Notes under the pieces: generated by a model
Database searches by the model: none
Told to the model about the DNA's origin: nothing
The model's input: the letters and a program-made list of their open reading frames with translations, nothing else
Program-made: the position numbers and the translations under genes
In this document: positions 16,090-24,794 of the stretch, piece after piece
How positions within the stretch are numbered: position 1 is the first letter of the stretch
How the letters are laid out: each line of letters begins with the position of its first letter
From: Aerococcaceae bacterium DSM 111021
GTDB taxonomy: Bacteria > Bacillota > Bacilli > Lactobacillales > Aerococcaceae
Direction of reading: 5' to 3'
Assembly (NCBI GenBank): GCA_020112395.1
Contig: JACCEK010000002.1
Coordinates: 310,001-374,000 of the forward strand
DNA: 64,000 nucleotides

Positions 16090-18870
16090 CTATTCTTGCG
16101 CACCTTTTTGTCCGGTTAATACTTTAAACCAATGAACGATAAAGGTTGCAACGGCTGCCGCTCCAAAGATAATTCCCCAAGACATAAGCGTTAACGGCTC
16201 TGTCCCTAAAACATTATTCATGAATGGTGTGTAAACAGCAATTAGCTGTAATACAACACCTAGAGCCATTGCTCCTACAAGTAATTTATTCTTGAAAAAT
16301 GATTTATCTAAACCGAATGATTTGAATTTTCGAACGTTAAAGATATGCATCAATTGTGCAATGGCCATGTATGAGAACGTCACAGTTTGAGCATACTCTA
16401 ATGAGAAATCACTAAAGTTATAGAATGCGAAGAATATTCCAAAGGCACCTAAACCAATGAAAATCCCACTCGTAATAATTTGACTTAAGAATTTACGATT
16501 CACTAAACCATTTTCAGGATTACGAGGTGGATGACTCATAACATCATCTTCTGCTTCTTCATAAGCTAAAGCAATGGCTGGTCCGATATCAATCAACAAG
16601 TTGAGGAACAAGATATGTAATGGTTGAATCGGCATCGGTAGCAGGAAGACAATTGTGAATAAAATCGACACAATTTCAACCATGTTACACGCGAATAAGA
16701 ACGATACATATTTCTTAATGTTTTCAAAAATAATCCGACCTTCGCGTACAGCGTCCACAATTGTAGAATAACGATCATCCGTCAGTATCATATCTGAAGC
16801 TTCTTTCGCTACCTCAGTACCACGAATACCCATAGCTACTCCAATGTCAGCCCCATTCAATGCTGGCGCATCATTGACACCGTCTCCAGTCATCGCAACC
16901 ACTTCACCTTCATCTTGTAAGGCACGTACGATTTGGAGTTTATTTTCTGGAGAAACTCGTGCGAAGACAGCTGTATCTTGGATACGATCAATGAAATCAT
17001 TCGAATCATGTGTCTTATCGATTTCTTTACCTGTCATCGTGTTTTCCCAATTGTTAATACCGATTTCTTTAGCAATCACAGAAGCCGTACGCGGATGGTC
17101 TCCGGTAATCATCTTGACTCTAATACCCGCTTCTTGAGTTTGACGAATCGATTCAGCGACATCTTGCCTTGGCGGATCCATAATCCCGAATAAGCCATCG
17201 ATTGTTAAGATTTTGTGGTTGTTCTCAAACCATCCTTCGATATCTTCAGTAATTTCTTGCGCTTCACCCTCATCTTTTACAGTATAACTCGCAAGTCCAA
17301 TAACACGATTACCTTCTTCAGTCAGTTGTTTATTCTTTTCAGTCCAAAACTCAACCTCATCATCATCGATATCAGTATATTCTGCGACAACATCCAAAGC
17401 ACCCTTCATAATGAAACGATAGATATCATTCGGGAATTTATGGAATGTAGCCATATATTTCTTATCCGAATCAAAGGTAATTTCAGCAAGTTGTTCATAG
17501 TTATTCTCTTTTAAGAACTCTGGAGATAAGCCAATTTTGTGACCTAAAACGGTTAAAGCACCGTCAGTTGGATCCCCTTTAATTTTGTACTCGCCTTTAT
17601 CCTCTTCTTTTATATCTTCATCATTATCGTCATCATCCTCTTCAGACACCTTTGTTAATACAGCATCACTTGATAAGAATCCATCTGTAATTAGCTTAAT
17701 CAAGACTTGATCGTTATCGTTTAAGTCCTCAACATCATCAATATTTCCTGCTTCAATATCGACGACCTCGCCACTATATTTGATGGCTCCTTTAGGTTCA
17801 TACCCGCTACCCGTTACTTCATAGACTTCATCGCGTTTAATAATTAACCGCTCAACCATCATTTGGTTTTCAGTCAATGTCCCTGTTTTATCACTGGCGA
17901 TAATTGATGTTGATCCCAATGTTTCAACAGCTGACAAGGTCTTAACAAGAGCTTCATGCTCAGCCATCGTCGTCATACCGTTGGATAAGGTAATCGTTTG
18001 AACTGCAGGCATTGCCTCAGGGATAGCAGCAACAGCTAGAATGACAGCTACGTGTAGCATCTCGGCTGTATCTTGTCCGTTTAATATCCCAATTAATAGA
18101 ACGAGGGCTGCGGCGACAAAAGCTACGATAATTAAAGCTTTACCTAATTGATCAATTTCTTTATCTAAAGGCGTTTCATTATCTTGTTCTTCACCCAACA
18201 TCTCAGAAATCCGACCCACTTCAGTATCCATACCCGTTCCAGTAATAATTGCTCGGGCTTTACCACGTGTCACAGCTGTACCTGAAAAGACCATATTCAA
18301 TTGATCGCCTACAGCCTCTTCCTCATCAAATGATGCGTCTGCGTCTTTATCGACCGCTTCAGATTCACCCGTCAAGGCCGCTTCCATCACTGCAAAGTTA
18401 TTGTCACTAATTAAACGACCATCTGCAGCAATCGCATCCCCTTCACCTAGAATAAGGACATCTCCGGGAACTAATTCCGTTGAATCAATTTCAATCTCTT
18501 TGCCATCACGTAAGACTTTCGCCTTCGTATCAACCATTGATTGTAAGGCTTCAACAGACTTTTGAGCACCTAATTCGACGAAATACCCAGTTAACACTGA
18601 TATTAAGACCGCCAGCAAAATAGCAACGGCTTCAACCCAGTCACCCATAATCACAGAAATCACTGCCGCAATTCCTAGTAGGTATACAATAATATTATTC
18701 AAATTTTCTAATAATATTTCCCACTTAGATTTTGTCTCAGTCTCATCTAACTTATTTTCACCATATTCTTCTCGACTTTTCTCGACTTGAGATTCACTCA
18801 ATCCATCGTCTATCGATGTCTCAAACTCCTCTACAACGTCGTCTAACTCACGTTGATATATTTCACTCAT
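16090..18870 (-). CDS. P-type (P2A-like) cation-transporting ATPase, probably Ca2+
   Basis: 926 aa. Domains in order: N-terminal cation ATPase domain (~1-80), E1-E2 core, phosphorylation site DKTGTLTENQ, nucleotide-binding domain, hinge MTGDGVNDAPAL and six C-terminal membrane helices. Ca2+-site residues equivalent to SERCA site II can be matched: Glu in VAAIPEAMPAV (TM4), Asn and Glu in FACNMVEIVS (TM5), Asn and Asp in FLNLLIDIGPA (TM6). An unusual acidic insertion (SEEDDDDNDEDIKEED) lies in the cytoplasmic nucleotide-domain region. Calcium export is the best guess; Mn2+ or Na+ cannot be excluded. SD AGGGG. Repeat array 3 lies upstream. Confidence 0.88.
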   Translation of the reverse strand: MSEIYQRELDDVVEEFETSIDDGLSESQVEKSREEYGENKLDETETKSKWEILLENLNNIIVYLLGIAAVISVIMGDWVEAVAILLAVLISVLTGYFVELGAQKSVEALQSMVDTKAKVLRDGKEIEIDSTELVPGDVLILGEGDAIAADGRLISDNNFAVMEAALTGESEAVDKDADASFDEEEAVGDQLNMVFSGTAVTRGKARAIITGTGMDTEVGRISEMLGEEQDNETPLDKEIDQLGKALIIVAFVAAALVLLIGILNGQDTAEMLHVAVILAVAAIPEAMPAVQTITLSNGMTTMAEHEALVKTLSAVETLGSTSIIASDKTGTLTENQMMVERLIIKRDEVYEVTGSGYEPKGAIKYSGEVVDIEAGNIDDVEDLNDNDQVLIKLITDGFLSSDAVLTKVSEEDDDDNDEDIKEEDKGEYKIKGDPTDGALTVLGHKIGLSPEFLKENNYEQLAEITFDSDKKYMATFHKFPNDIYRFIMKGALDVVAEYTDIDDDEVEFWTEKNKQLTEEGNRVIGLASYTVKDEGEAQEITEDIEGWFENNHKILTIDGLFGIMDPPRQDVAESIRQTQEAGIRVKMITGDHPRTASVIAKEIGINNWENTMTGKEIDKTHDSNDFIDRIQDTAVFARVSPENKLQIVRALQDEGEVVAMTGDGVNDAPALNGADIGVAMGIRGTEVAKEASDMILTDDRYSTIVDAVREGRIIFENIKKYVSFLFACNMVEIVSILFTIVFLLPMPIQPLHILFLNLLIDIGPAIALAYEEAEDDVMSHPPRNPENGLVNRKFLSQIITSGIFIGLGAFGIFFAFYNFSDFSLEYAQTVTFSYMAIAQLMHIFNVRKFKSFGLDKSFFKNKLLVGAMALGVVLQLIAVYTPFMNNVLGTEPLTLMSWGIIFGAAAVATFIVHWFKVLTGQKGAQE

Positions 18871-19105
18871 AATAAACCCCTCACATTTATATTCATTTTA
18901 AATTGCATCATAACATCATTTACGTTCTAAATATAACATGTATAACTTTACAAATAAATAAATTTGCCTACCGCAACTCAACACCAAATCATTGACATTG
19001 TCATGTTAAAATTCATTTCTACTTATTTTATATTTTAAAATTACTACAGCAATAACCTCACATTTATATGCAATAATATCCATGAATCGACTAGCATCCG
19101 TAATA
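18871..19105. other. Intergenic stretch without a recognisable gene
   Basis: AT-rich sequence upstream of the P-type ATPase. No ORF, tRNA or strong hairpin seen. It should contain the ATPase promoter, but no convincing -35/-10 pair was identified. Confidence 0.5.
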
Positions 19106-19110
19106 TAGTA

Positions 19111-19542
19111 TTTCACACTTACCACAATCCATACATGCGTATTAGCCATATTTCACACTTATCACAATCCATAAATGCGTATTAGCCATAATTCACACTT
19201 ATCACAATCCATACATGCGTATTAGCCATAATTCGCACTTACCACAGCTCATAAATGCGTATTATCCGTATTTCACACTTACCACAATCCATAAATGCGT
19301 ATTAGCCATATTTCACACTTACCACAGCTCATAAATGCGTATTAGCCATAATTCACACTTACCACAATCCATAAATGCGTATTAGCCATATTTCACACTT
19401 ACCACGATCCATAAATGCGAATTATCCATATTTCACACTTACCACAACTCATAAATGCGAATTATCCACATTTCACACTTACCACAATTCATAAATGCGT
19501 ATTAGCCGTATTTCACACTTACCACGAGCCATAAATGCGAAT
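19111..19542. repeat. Tandem array 3: eleven units of exactly 40 bp
   Basis: TTTC(A/G)CACTT recurs at 19111, 19151, 19191 and so on to 19511 with no length variation. A unit is TTCACACTTA, loop CCACAATCCA (or CCACAGCTCA), TAAATGCGTA, linker TTAGCCATAT. Read on the minus strand the arms become T(A/T)CGCATTTA and TAAGTGTGAA, so it is the same family as arrays 2 and 4 in inverted orientation. It lies between the divergent P-ATPase and rluF-like genes. Confidence 0.95.
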
Positions 19543-19648
19543 CCCGCCATCATCACCTTTTAAAAATTTGAATGGACTCGCCCTATATTTTCAACTCGCT
19601 ATCAAGTATGATAGTAAGTAATAAAAATCAAAATAAGGGCGTGTCAAT

Positions 19649-20350
19649 GTGCGTATTAATAAATATATAAGTGAATCCGGAAAAGCATCCAGACGAGGGG
19701 CTGACCGCTTAATTAATGAAGGTAGAGTAACAATCAACGGCGAGTTACCTGTTTTAGGGACAGTGGTGGAAGAAGGAGATGTTGTTCGAATTGACGGAAA
19801 TCCCGTTCGCGTCGAGACGAATAAAGTCTATCTTGCTTTGAATAAACCTGTCGGTATCACAAGTACGACCGACCAAACTATCAAAGGGAATATCGTTGAT
19901 CTAGTCAACCACCCGTTAAGAGTCTTCCATGTAGGGCGTTTGGATAAAGATTCAGAAGGCTTAATTCTAATGACAAATGATGGCGATATTGTCAACGAAA
20001 TCTTACGTGCCGAACACCGACATGAGAAGGAATATATCGTTAGAGTCGACAAACCCATCCGACAAGATTTCTTAAGAAATATGGCTGCGGGTGTAGATAT
20101 CTTAGATACAACAACGCTTCCTGCAAAATTAACGCAATTAGGTAAATATGAATTCAAAATTATTTTAACCCAAGGCTTAAACCGACAAATTCGCCGTATG
20201 ACTTCGGCATTAGGTTATAACGTCGTTCACTTGCAACGAATTCGTATAATGAACATCCATCTTGGAGACTTACCTTCTGGACAATGGAAGGACTTGTCAG
20301 ATAAAGAACTCAATGGATTATTCAAAGAATTAAACTACACACCAAAATAA
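19649..20350 (+). CDS. RsuA/RluB/RluF-family rRNA pseudouridine synthase
   Basis: 233 aa, GTG start (GTG CGT ATT AAT) with AAGG about 10 nt upstream; an ATG two bases earlier is out of frame. N-terminal S4 RNA-binding domain (MRINKYISESGKASRRGADRL start), then the catalytic domain with HVGRLDKDSEGLILMTNDG containing the catalytic Asp, and the family's GLNRQIRRMTSALGY. It isomerises a uridine in rRNA; closest in feel to RluF (23S U2604), but RluB/RsuA cannot be excluded without alignment. Followed by a strong terminator. Confidence 0.88.
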   Translation: MRINKYISESGKASRRGADRLINEGRVTINGELPVLGTVVEEGDVVRIDGNPVRVETNKVYLALNKPVGITSTTDQTIKGNIVDLVNHPLRVFHVGRLDKDSEGLILMTNDGDIVNEILRAEHRHEKEYIVRVDKPIRQDFLRNMAAGVDILDTTTLPAKLTQLGKYEFKIILTQGLNRQIRRMTSALGYNVVHLQRIRIMNIHLGDLPSGQWKDLSDKELNGLFKELNYTPK

Positions 20351-20420
20351 GCTCTATTTATTAAAAATGGAACCTCAATATATCTTTGGTGAAAGTTCCA
20401 ATCGATAATAACTCAATAAA

Positions 20421-20467
20421 AAAATCCGTGTGCCCCTTGATAAAGTATCAAAGGGTACACGGATTTT
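20421..20467. terminator. Bidirectional terminator between the rluF-like gene and the 174-aa gene
   Basis: Long near-perfect stem (AAAATCCGTGT.CCCCTTGATA / TATCAAAGGG.ACACGGATTTT) with A and T tracts on either side. Confidence 0.85.
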
Positions 20468-20490
20468 TCTCAGACTTGGCTCTTCTAGGT

Positions 20491-21015
20491 TCACCACTCT
20501 TCGCGCATGTTCTCTACGGCTTCTTTATAGCGCTTGATAATCTGCTCTTTTTGCTTTAACAGAACTTTCAAGCCTCCAAGTAACTCTTCTGAAGTTTCAA
20601 CCATATCCAAGTCTTCTTTTTGTTGCATGATGGCTTCCTCAACTTGTTCGTGAGGAACTTCTGCTTTAATCTCTTCAAAGATGGATATAATTTGATGCTT
20701 TAAACGTTCTTTTCGCTCAGGTTCGGCTGCTTTAATTTGTGGAACATGTTCAACAACATAACGAAAATTCAATCGCCTTGTCATCTTCCCGTCTAGCACA
20801 CGAACATATTCCTTTTGAAATGGAGTGATACCAGGCGTTTGTCCATGAATTTGATACCAGCCATCATACATTGCCCAGACACCAGGTTCTGATTCAGGTT
20901 GAAAATCTCGCTTTAAAACAAAGGTTGGGTCATCTCCAGTTATCTCTGCCACCCAACGTTTTTCATCCGCTACGCTTGGTTGTAATTGTAAATATTGTGG
21001 TTTCAGTGTCCGCAC
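20491..21015 (-). CDS. Uncharacterised protein with C-terminal coiled coil
   Basis: 174 aa; not recognised. The N-terminal half is soluble and Trp/Pro-rich (KRWVAEITGDDPTFVLKRDF, EPGVWAMYDGWYQIHGQ). The C-terminal half is charged and helical with heptad-like Lys/Glu/Leu spacing (LKQKEQIIKRYKEAVENM), suggesting a coiled coil. No signal peptide, membrane segment or catalytic motif. The GTG start is uncertain because the GGAAGG SD lies very close to it. It is 21 bp downstream of the sixA-like pseudogene on the same strand, so it may be transcribed with the gloB cluster. Confidence 0.6.
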   Translation of the reverse strand: MRTLKPQYLQLQPSVADEKRWVAEITGDDPTFVLKRDFQPESEPGVWAMYDGWYQIHGQTPGITPFQKEYVRVLDGKMTRRLNFRYVVEHVPQIKAAEPERKERLKHQIISIFEEIKAEVPHEQVEEAIMQQKEDLDMVETSEELLGGLKVLLKQKEQIIKRYKEAVENMREEW

Positions 21016-21036
21016 TCCCTTCCTAAACTCATTTCT

Positions 21037-21501
21037 TTATGGATTAATTTGCCAATTTAAATCTGCTTTCAATGGTGATTTTTGACTCACACTCATACTC
21101 ACCATCGAGCCATTTCGCATTCGACGTGATTCGCCCGTGAACTTTTCTACCCACTCACTTAAGGTAGATTCATGACCAAAGACGAGTAAAGTCGCATCAT
21201 CTTGAACCGTTTCTAGTTCATCCAGAAACTTCTCTAACTCACCCATATAGATAAACTCATGAACGCTAGGCTCCTCTAAGTCTAACTCTTCAACCGCAAT
21301 CTCTGCTGTTTCCAAAGTTCAGTTTGCGGGACTCGACCAACTTACCAAAGTTCTGTCCTTAAGTGGAGCCAGTTTTTCTTTGAGTTCTGGCATCAGCTTA
21401 TGGTACTTCTTCTTTCCTTTATCAGTTAAATGACGCTCAAGATCTTCAAATCCACCTGCCCGATCTTCATCTTGTGCATGTCGAATTAAAATAAGTTCCA
21501 T
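21037..21501 (-). pseudogene. SixA-like histidine phosphatase interrupted by an in-frame TGA
   Basis: Two adjacent same-frame pieces together form one protein of ~154 residues. The first begins MELILIRHAQDEDR (the RHG-type catalytic motif with His) after SD AAAGGAG and runs to SWSSPAN. Then TGA (21319-21321) interrupts, and the frame continues TLETAEIAVEELDL to the second catalytic His in LVFGHESTLSEWV. Relatives read SP..R..TAE here, so TGA most simply replaces CGA (Arg) by one transition. The rest of the frame is intact, so the lesion is recent or a sequencing error. Located just after gloB. Confidence 0.85.
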
Positions 21502-21526
21502 CGTTGTCATCTCCTTTTAGATGCGT

Positions 21527-22228
21527 TTAAAAGTTATCTCGTTGGTTTCTTAATTCAATAAATGTATCTAAACTTTCTGCTTGTAAAAATAAGTTAATGT
21601 CTTTTTCTTTCTCAATTGTTGAAGGTAACGTTGGTTTATCACTGGCACGTAGCGCTTCAACTTCTTTTAAAGCTTCAGTAAAAGCTTGGTCCGTTGGGTC
21701 AATTGAATGTGCAAAACGTAAATTTGTTTCTGTATATTCATGTGCAGCATAAACTTTAACGTTGTCAGGCAAAGCTTTAAAAGTCTGAAGTGCATCATAT
21801 TGAGCTTGATAATCGCCAGTAAACACACGCCCACAACCTCCTGAGAACAAGGCATCTCCACAGAACAAGTTGTCTACCATTAAGTAGCTAATGTGTCCTT
21901 CAGTATGTCCACCACTCTTGAATACTTTAAGTGTTTGCCCCAATAACTCGAACTCATCCCCATCTTTTACAAGGTGTGTATTTAAATGTTCTGTTTCTTT
22001 TGGTCCGTAGACAGGTGTGTCTGGATACTTAGCCAAAACTTCAGATACCCCGCCAATATGATCGTCATGCTTATGAGTTAAGATAATCGCCTCTAAATTT
22101 AAGTGTTTCTCTTCTATATATGCTAACACATCCTGTGCCTCACCAGGGTCAACGATAATTCCACCCGTTCCATTATCAATCACCCAAATATAATTATCAG
22201 AAAAAGCCTGTACTGGATTAATATTCAT
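21527..22228 (-). CDS. gloB: Hydroxyacylglutathione hydrolase (glyoxalase II)
   Basis: 233 aa from the ATG 8 nt after AGGGAG. Metallo-beta-lactamase fold with the binuclear metal motif THKHDDHIGG (HxHxDH), then HTEGH, FCGDALFSGGCGR (Asp bridge) and AAHEYTETNLRFA. The C-terminal HAGH extension with PSTIEKEKDINLFLQ marks a true glyoxalase II rather than a generic MBL hydrolase. It hydrolyses S-lactoylglutathione to lactate in methylglyoxal detoxification. It overlaps the end of a 44-codon ORF by 11 bp. Confidence 0.92.
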   Translation of the reverse strand: MNINPVQAFSDNYIWVIDNGTGGIIVDPGEAQDVLAYIEEKHLNLEAIILTHKHDDHIGGVSEVLAKYPDTPVYGPKETEHLNTHLVKDGDEFELLGQTLKVFKSGGHTEGHISYLMVDNLFCGDALFSGGCGRVFTGDYQAQYDALQTFKALPDNVKVYAAHEYTETNLRFAHSIDPTDQAFTEALKEVEALRASDKPTLPSTIEKEKDINLFLQAESLDTFIELRNQRDNF

Positions 22229-22352
22229 ACAACACACTCCCTATTTGGTTATAGTTAATACTCGCTCTAATCTTAGCAAACATCTCTCGAATTTTCTCGT
22301 CTTTATACTTAACAATGTCTAAAGTATTGACGGATCGTCGTGGCTTTAACAT
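22218..22352 (-). CDS. Small ORF (44 aa) overlapping the start of gloB
   Basis: Minus-strand ATG at 22352 preceded by AAAAGGA with a 5-nt gap. The product begins MLKPRRSVNTLDIVKYKD and continues KIREMFAKIRASINYNQIG to a TAA that lies inside the gloB coding start (11-bp overlap, different frame). It is basic, soluble and likely helical. Not recognised. The SD, the overlap and its position just after the RNA terminator suggest a real small gene translationally coupled to gloB. It could instead be a leader ORF. Confidence 0.5.
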   Translation of the reverse strand: MLKPRRSVNTLDIVKYKDEKIREMFAKIRASINYNQIGSVLYEY

Positions 22353-22394
22353 TAACTTCCTTTTATTTAGCAGCATATACATTTAAACAACAAA

Positions 22395-22795
22395 AAAGGA
22401 AGGGCATTAAGCCCTTCCCCTCTTAATTTAGTAATGTCATTCCATTTGGTACTATATATCTGAATAAACGATATGTCGCTTAGTCGCTTTTCTCTTATGT
22501 TAATTTATACTTTTTCTCGCTTTGGAATCACATTACTCTCTGCGTATTGGTTACTATCCGTTGCATTGCAAATTTCTTCACACTTGCATGTCTACTACAT
22601 GAACACCATTGTTATTTCAAAACACATACTAGTCTTTGCTATTTCTTTACATAGTTACCTCTAATATTATGGTTAACAACGGATAGTCCTGATACGCTAA
22701 GTAGCTCTTTCACAGCTACTTCGAACCATTAAGACGGTTCTGTTGTAAAGAGTGAAACGCCATTCTTTACTTACAGTTGCATCTCTCTCTTTACT
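22395..22795 (-). ncRNA. Putative ~400-nt structured non-coding RNA under a cre-containing promoter
   Basis: A strong minus-strand promoter (22802-22830) leads into ~400 nt with no ORF longer than about 15 codons, ending in an intrinsic terminator (22398-22418) with TTTTTTG. Successive perfect hairpins (plus-strand view): GTAAAGA/TCTTTAC at 22745-22770, GAACC/GGTTC at 22722-22740, GTAGCT/AGCTAC at 22701-22719, CATGT/ACATG near 22588-22602. A long-range pairing joins GCGTAT..ACTATCCGTTG (22542-22563) with AACGGATAGT..ATACGC (about 22678-22697), enclosing a ~110-nt domain. It lacks RNase P, tmRNA, SRP, 6S and T-box signatures. It may be a trans-acting RNA or a leader of the gloB genes. Confidence 0.7.
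22398..22418 (-). terminator. Terminator of the putative ncRNA
   Basis: Perfect 8-bp stem GGAAGGGC / GCCCTTCC with 5-nt loop; on the minus strand followed by TTTTTTGTTG. Confidence 0.85.
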
Positions 22796-22801
22796 AACTA
22801 C

Positions 22802-22830
22802 AGTTTATCATGTAAGCGTTTACCTGTCAA
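22802..22830 (-). promoter_or_regulatory. ncRNA promoter with a cre box filling the spacer
   Basis: Minus-strand TTGACA (22825-22830) and TAAACT (22802-22807) with a 17-bp spacer. Plus-strand TGTAAGCGTTTACC (22811-22824) matches the CcpA cre consensus and sits exactly between the two elements, so CcpA should repress it. Confidence 0.8.
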
Positions 22831-22835
22831 GCGTT

Positions 22836-24122
22836 TTATTCATCTTTTTTCACTTTTTCTTTATAAATTATTGATTCAATTTCTTCGTCCAAAAGAACTT
22901 GTCGAATCAGGTTAAATGCACTCCAAACAGAGTATTCACGGTTCTGATTACGCTTGTATCCAAAGTGGAATTTCTTCGCAAAAGTAGACTTTCCTTTAAC
23001 AGCCACACCAATCCAGACTGTTCCCGGAATCTCACCCTCTAGCGAACTCGGCCCTGCCGCTCCCGTTAAGGACACAGCGAGATCTGCCCCAAACGTTTCA
23101 AGTGCCTTTTCAGCCATCTCAAACGCACACTCTGCACTCACTACGCCATGTGTTTCAATGACTTCCTCATCTACACCTAGAACTTCTTTTTTAATGGATT
23201 CATCATACGTAACCATCCCTCCATCAAAAAATAGGCCGGCTTCAAATAAACTCGACAATTCACTTAAAAATGCGCCCCCTGTTAAACTCTCAGCCCCAGT
23301 TATTTTAAGCTCCTTCTCTTTTAGTAGCTTTCTTACAATATTAGGTAAATTTTGATCACCATGGCCAATAATATAAGGAGCAACACTTTTTTCAATCTCA
23401 CTCTCAGTCTTTGCAATGAGTTGATGAACCTCATCGGCGTCAAGGCCTCTCGCAGTAATCTGAACTTCAATCTCTAAACCCGCTGGAAAAATATCAATAA
23501 ATGTCGTGTCGTCAGATACCAAAATATCACCGAGATTTCTCTGCGCTTGAGCCATTGTTAAACCAAATAGTCGGACAAGCTTTGTTGAGACGACTTGTTC
23601 ATTCAAAAGATGTTCAATAATAAGTGGCCAAGCTTTCTCAGTAAACATGGGTTTTAATTCATCAGTTGGTCCTGGTAGTAAGATATACGTATGGGTATCA
23701 GATTGATAAAACATTCCCAAAGCGAGACCTGTGACATTCACTAACGGAATCGAATCAAGTAAAGTTAGCGCTTGAAGTTGGTTATTTTTTGGCATGATTA
23801 AGTCTGAATTTTTATGGTAAGTAATAATTCGGTTTTGTGTGTCATCATCTAAGACCAATGGTTTATCGAGATGCTCTGATAGTGTTGTTTTGACGATATC
23901 GTCATCATCAGGACCTAAGCCACCTGTAAACACGAGTACATCTGCTTGTTGCTCTGCTTTCTCAATGGTTTCCAATAGCTTTTCTTTAGAATTATCAATC
24001 ATAACTGCTTGAGTCACATTCATACCTACAGAAGTCAACTCACGAGCAATAAAAGCTGCATTTTTATTCTCAACTAAGCCTTTTAACAAACTCGAACTGA
24101 CTGATATAATCTCTGCTTTCAT
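22836..24122 (-). CDS. cinA: CinA-family protein (competence/damage-inducible; nicotinamide-nucleotide amidase)
   Basis: 428 aa, usual length. N-terminal MoCF-like domain (~1-170) with FTGGLGPDDDDIVK. C-terminal CinA domain (~260-415) with ITGAESLTGGAFLSELSS and DLAVSLTGAAGPSS, the site that deamidates nicotinamide mononucleotide in the family. In Gram-positives it is often co-expressed with recA in competence; recA is not in this window. SD GGGAGG. Its stop lies just outside the ncRNA promoter, on the same strand. Confidence 0.92.
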   Translation of the reverse strand: MKAEIISVSSSLLKGLVENKNAAFIARELTSVGMNVTQAVMIDNSKEKLLETIEKAEQQADVLVFTGGLGPDDDDIVKTTLSEHLDKPLVLDDDTQNRIITYHKNSDLIMPKNNQLQALTLLDSIPLVNVTGLALGMFYQSDTHTYILLPGPTDELKPMFTEKAWPLIIEHLLNEQVVSTKLVRLFGLTMAQAQRNLGDILVSDDTTFIDIFPAGLEIEVQITARGLDADEVHQLIAKTESEIEKSVAPYIIGHGDQNLPNIVRKLLKEKELKITGAESLTGGAFLSELSSLFEAGLFFDGGMVTYDESIKKEVLGVDEEVIETHGVVSAECAFEMAEKALETFGADLAVSLTGAAGPSSLEGEIPGTVWIGVAVKGKSTFAKKFHFGYKRNQNREYSVWSAFNLIRQVLLDEEIESIIYKEKVKKDE

Positions 24123-24322
24123 TCGATCAACCTCCCAGATTTTTTTACTTTTATTACCTTTCAGTTTATCACAACTGTTTAGTGGATAGAAAAACTGTAC
24201 GAGTGCATTTTGCGAGAATGGTCGCCTAAGTAAATGGATATCATTTGCAGATAAAGCGTATACATAGTAAGCTTATTGCACAATAATAATAAAGATAATA
24301 GAAAAAATAAGGAGGGAAAATT

Positions 24323-24652
24323 ATGGTTCAAGCAAAAGAGAATTTAATCGAAAAAGTAATTGCATGCCAAAAAGCTTGCGAGCACTGTTTTGATGGATGC
24401 TTACAAGAAGAAGACGTAAAAATGATGGCGGAATGTATTCGGACAGACCGAGACTGTGCCGATATATGTGGTATGGTTGTATCTTTCTCACATCGTCAAA
24501 GTCCCTTGTTAGATGAATTGATTGCGTTGTGTATTAAAGCTTGTGATACTTGTGCAAGTGAATGTGAACAACATGATCACGAGCACTGTAAAGAATGCGC
24601 TAAAGCGTGTCGTGAATGCGAAGCAGCATGTAAAGAATATTTAGCAGTATAA
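24323..24652 (+). CDS. Cys-rich four-helix-bundle copper-binding protein (DUF326/Csp-like)
   Basis: 109 aa with about 15 cysteines in helical spacing: CQKACEHCFDGC near the start, then CIRTDRDCADIC, CIKACDTCASEC, HCKECAKACRECEAAC. This pattern matches cytosolic copper storage proteins, where Cys lining a four-helix bundle bind Cu+. No signal peptide, so cytosolic. SD AAGGAGGG. Own terminator (24666-24704). Not adjacent to copYB, but functionally it would complement CopB export by sequestering copper. No cop box was seen upstream. Confidence 0.9.
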   Translation: MVQAKENLIEKVIACQKACEHCFDGCLQEEDVKMMAECIRTDRDCADICGMVVSFSHRQSPLLDELIALCIKACDTCASECEQHDHEHCKECAKACRECEAACKEYLAV

Positions 24653-24665
24653 TTTATTAGAAGAC

Positions 24666-24704
24666 GAGTATAAGTTCCTAAGGCAGGCTTATACTCATTT
24701 TTTG
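24666..24704 (+). terminator. Terminator after the copper-binding protein gene
   Basis: Perfect 9-bp stem GAGTATAAG / CTTATACTC followed by ATTTTTTG. Confidence 0.85.
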
Positions 24705-24794
24705 TCTCAACTTTAAAAACAGAATCGTTTCATTTTGTCTTATCTATATTGCTCCGTTATACTTACGGTACAAACATCTAAGGAGACTATCGCC

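Noticed and set aside
21319..21321. TGA in the sixA-like gene read as selenocysteine
   Set aside because: Relatives have Arg there, no SECIS-like hairpin is evident and no selenium genes are seen; a nonsense mutation is simpler.
22473..22664. 63-aa plus-strand ORF with hydrophobic residues
   Set aside because: It runs antisense through the predicted structured RNA, lacks an SD and does not resemble a protein family.
22395..22795. RNase P RNA, tmRNA, 6S or SRP RNA
   Set aside because: The conserved cores (GAGGAAAGTCC of RNase P, the tRNA-like CCA end and tag ORF of tmRNA) are absent, and the fold seen by eye differs.
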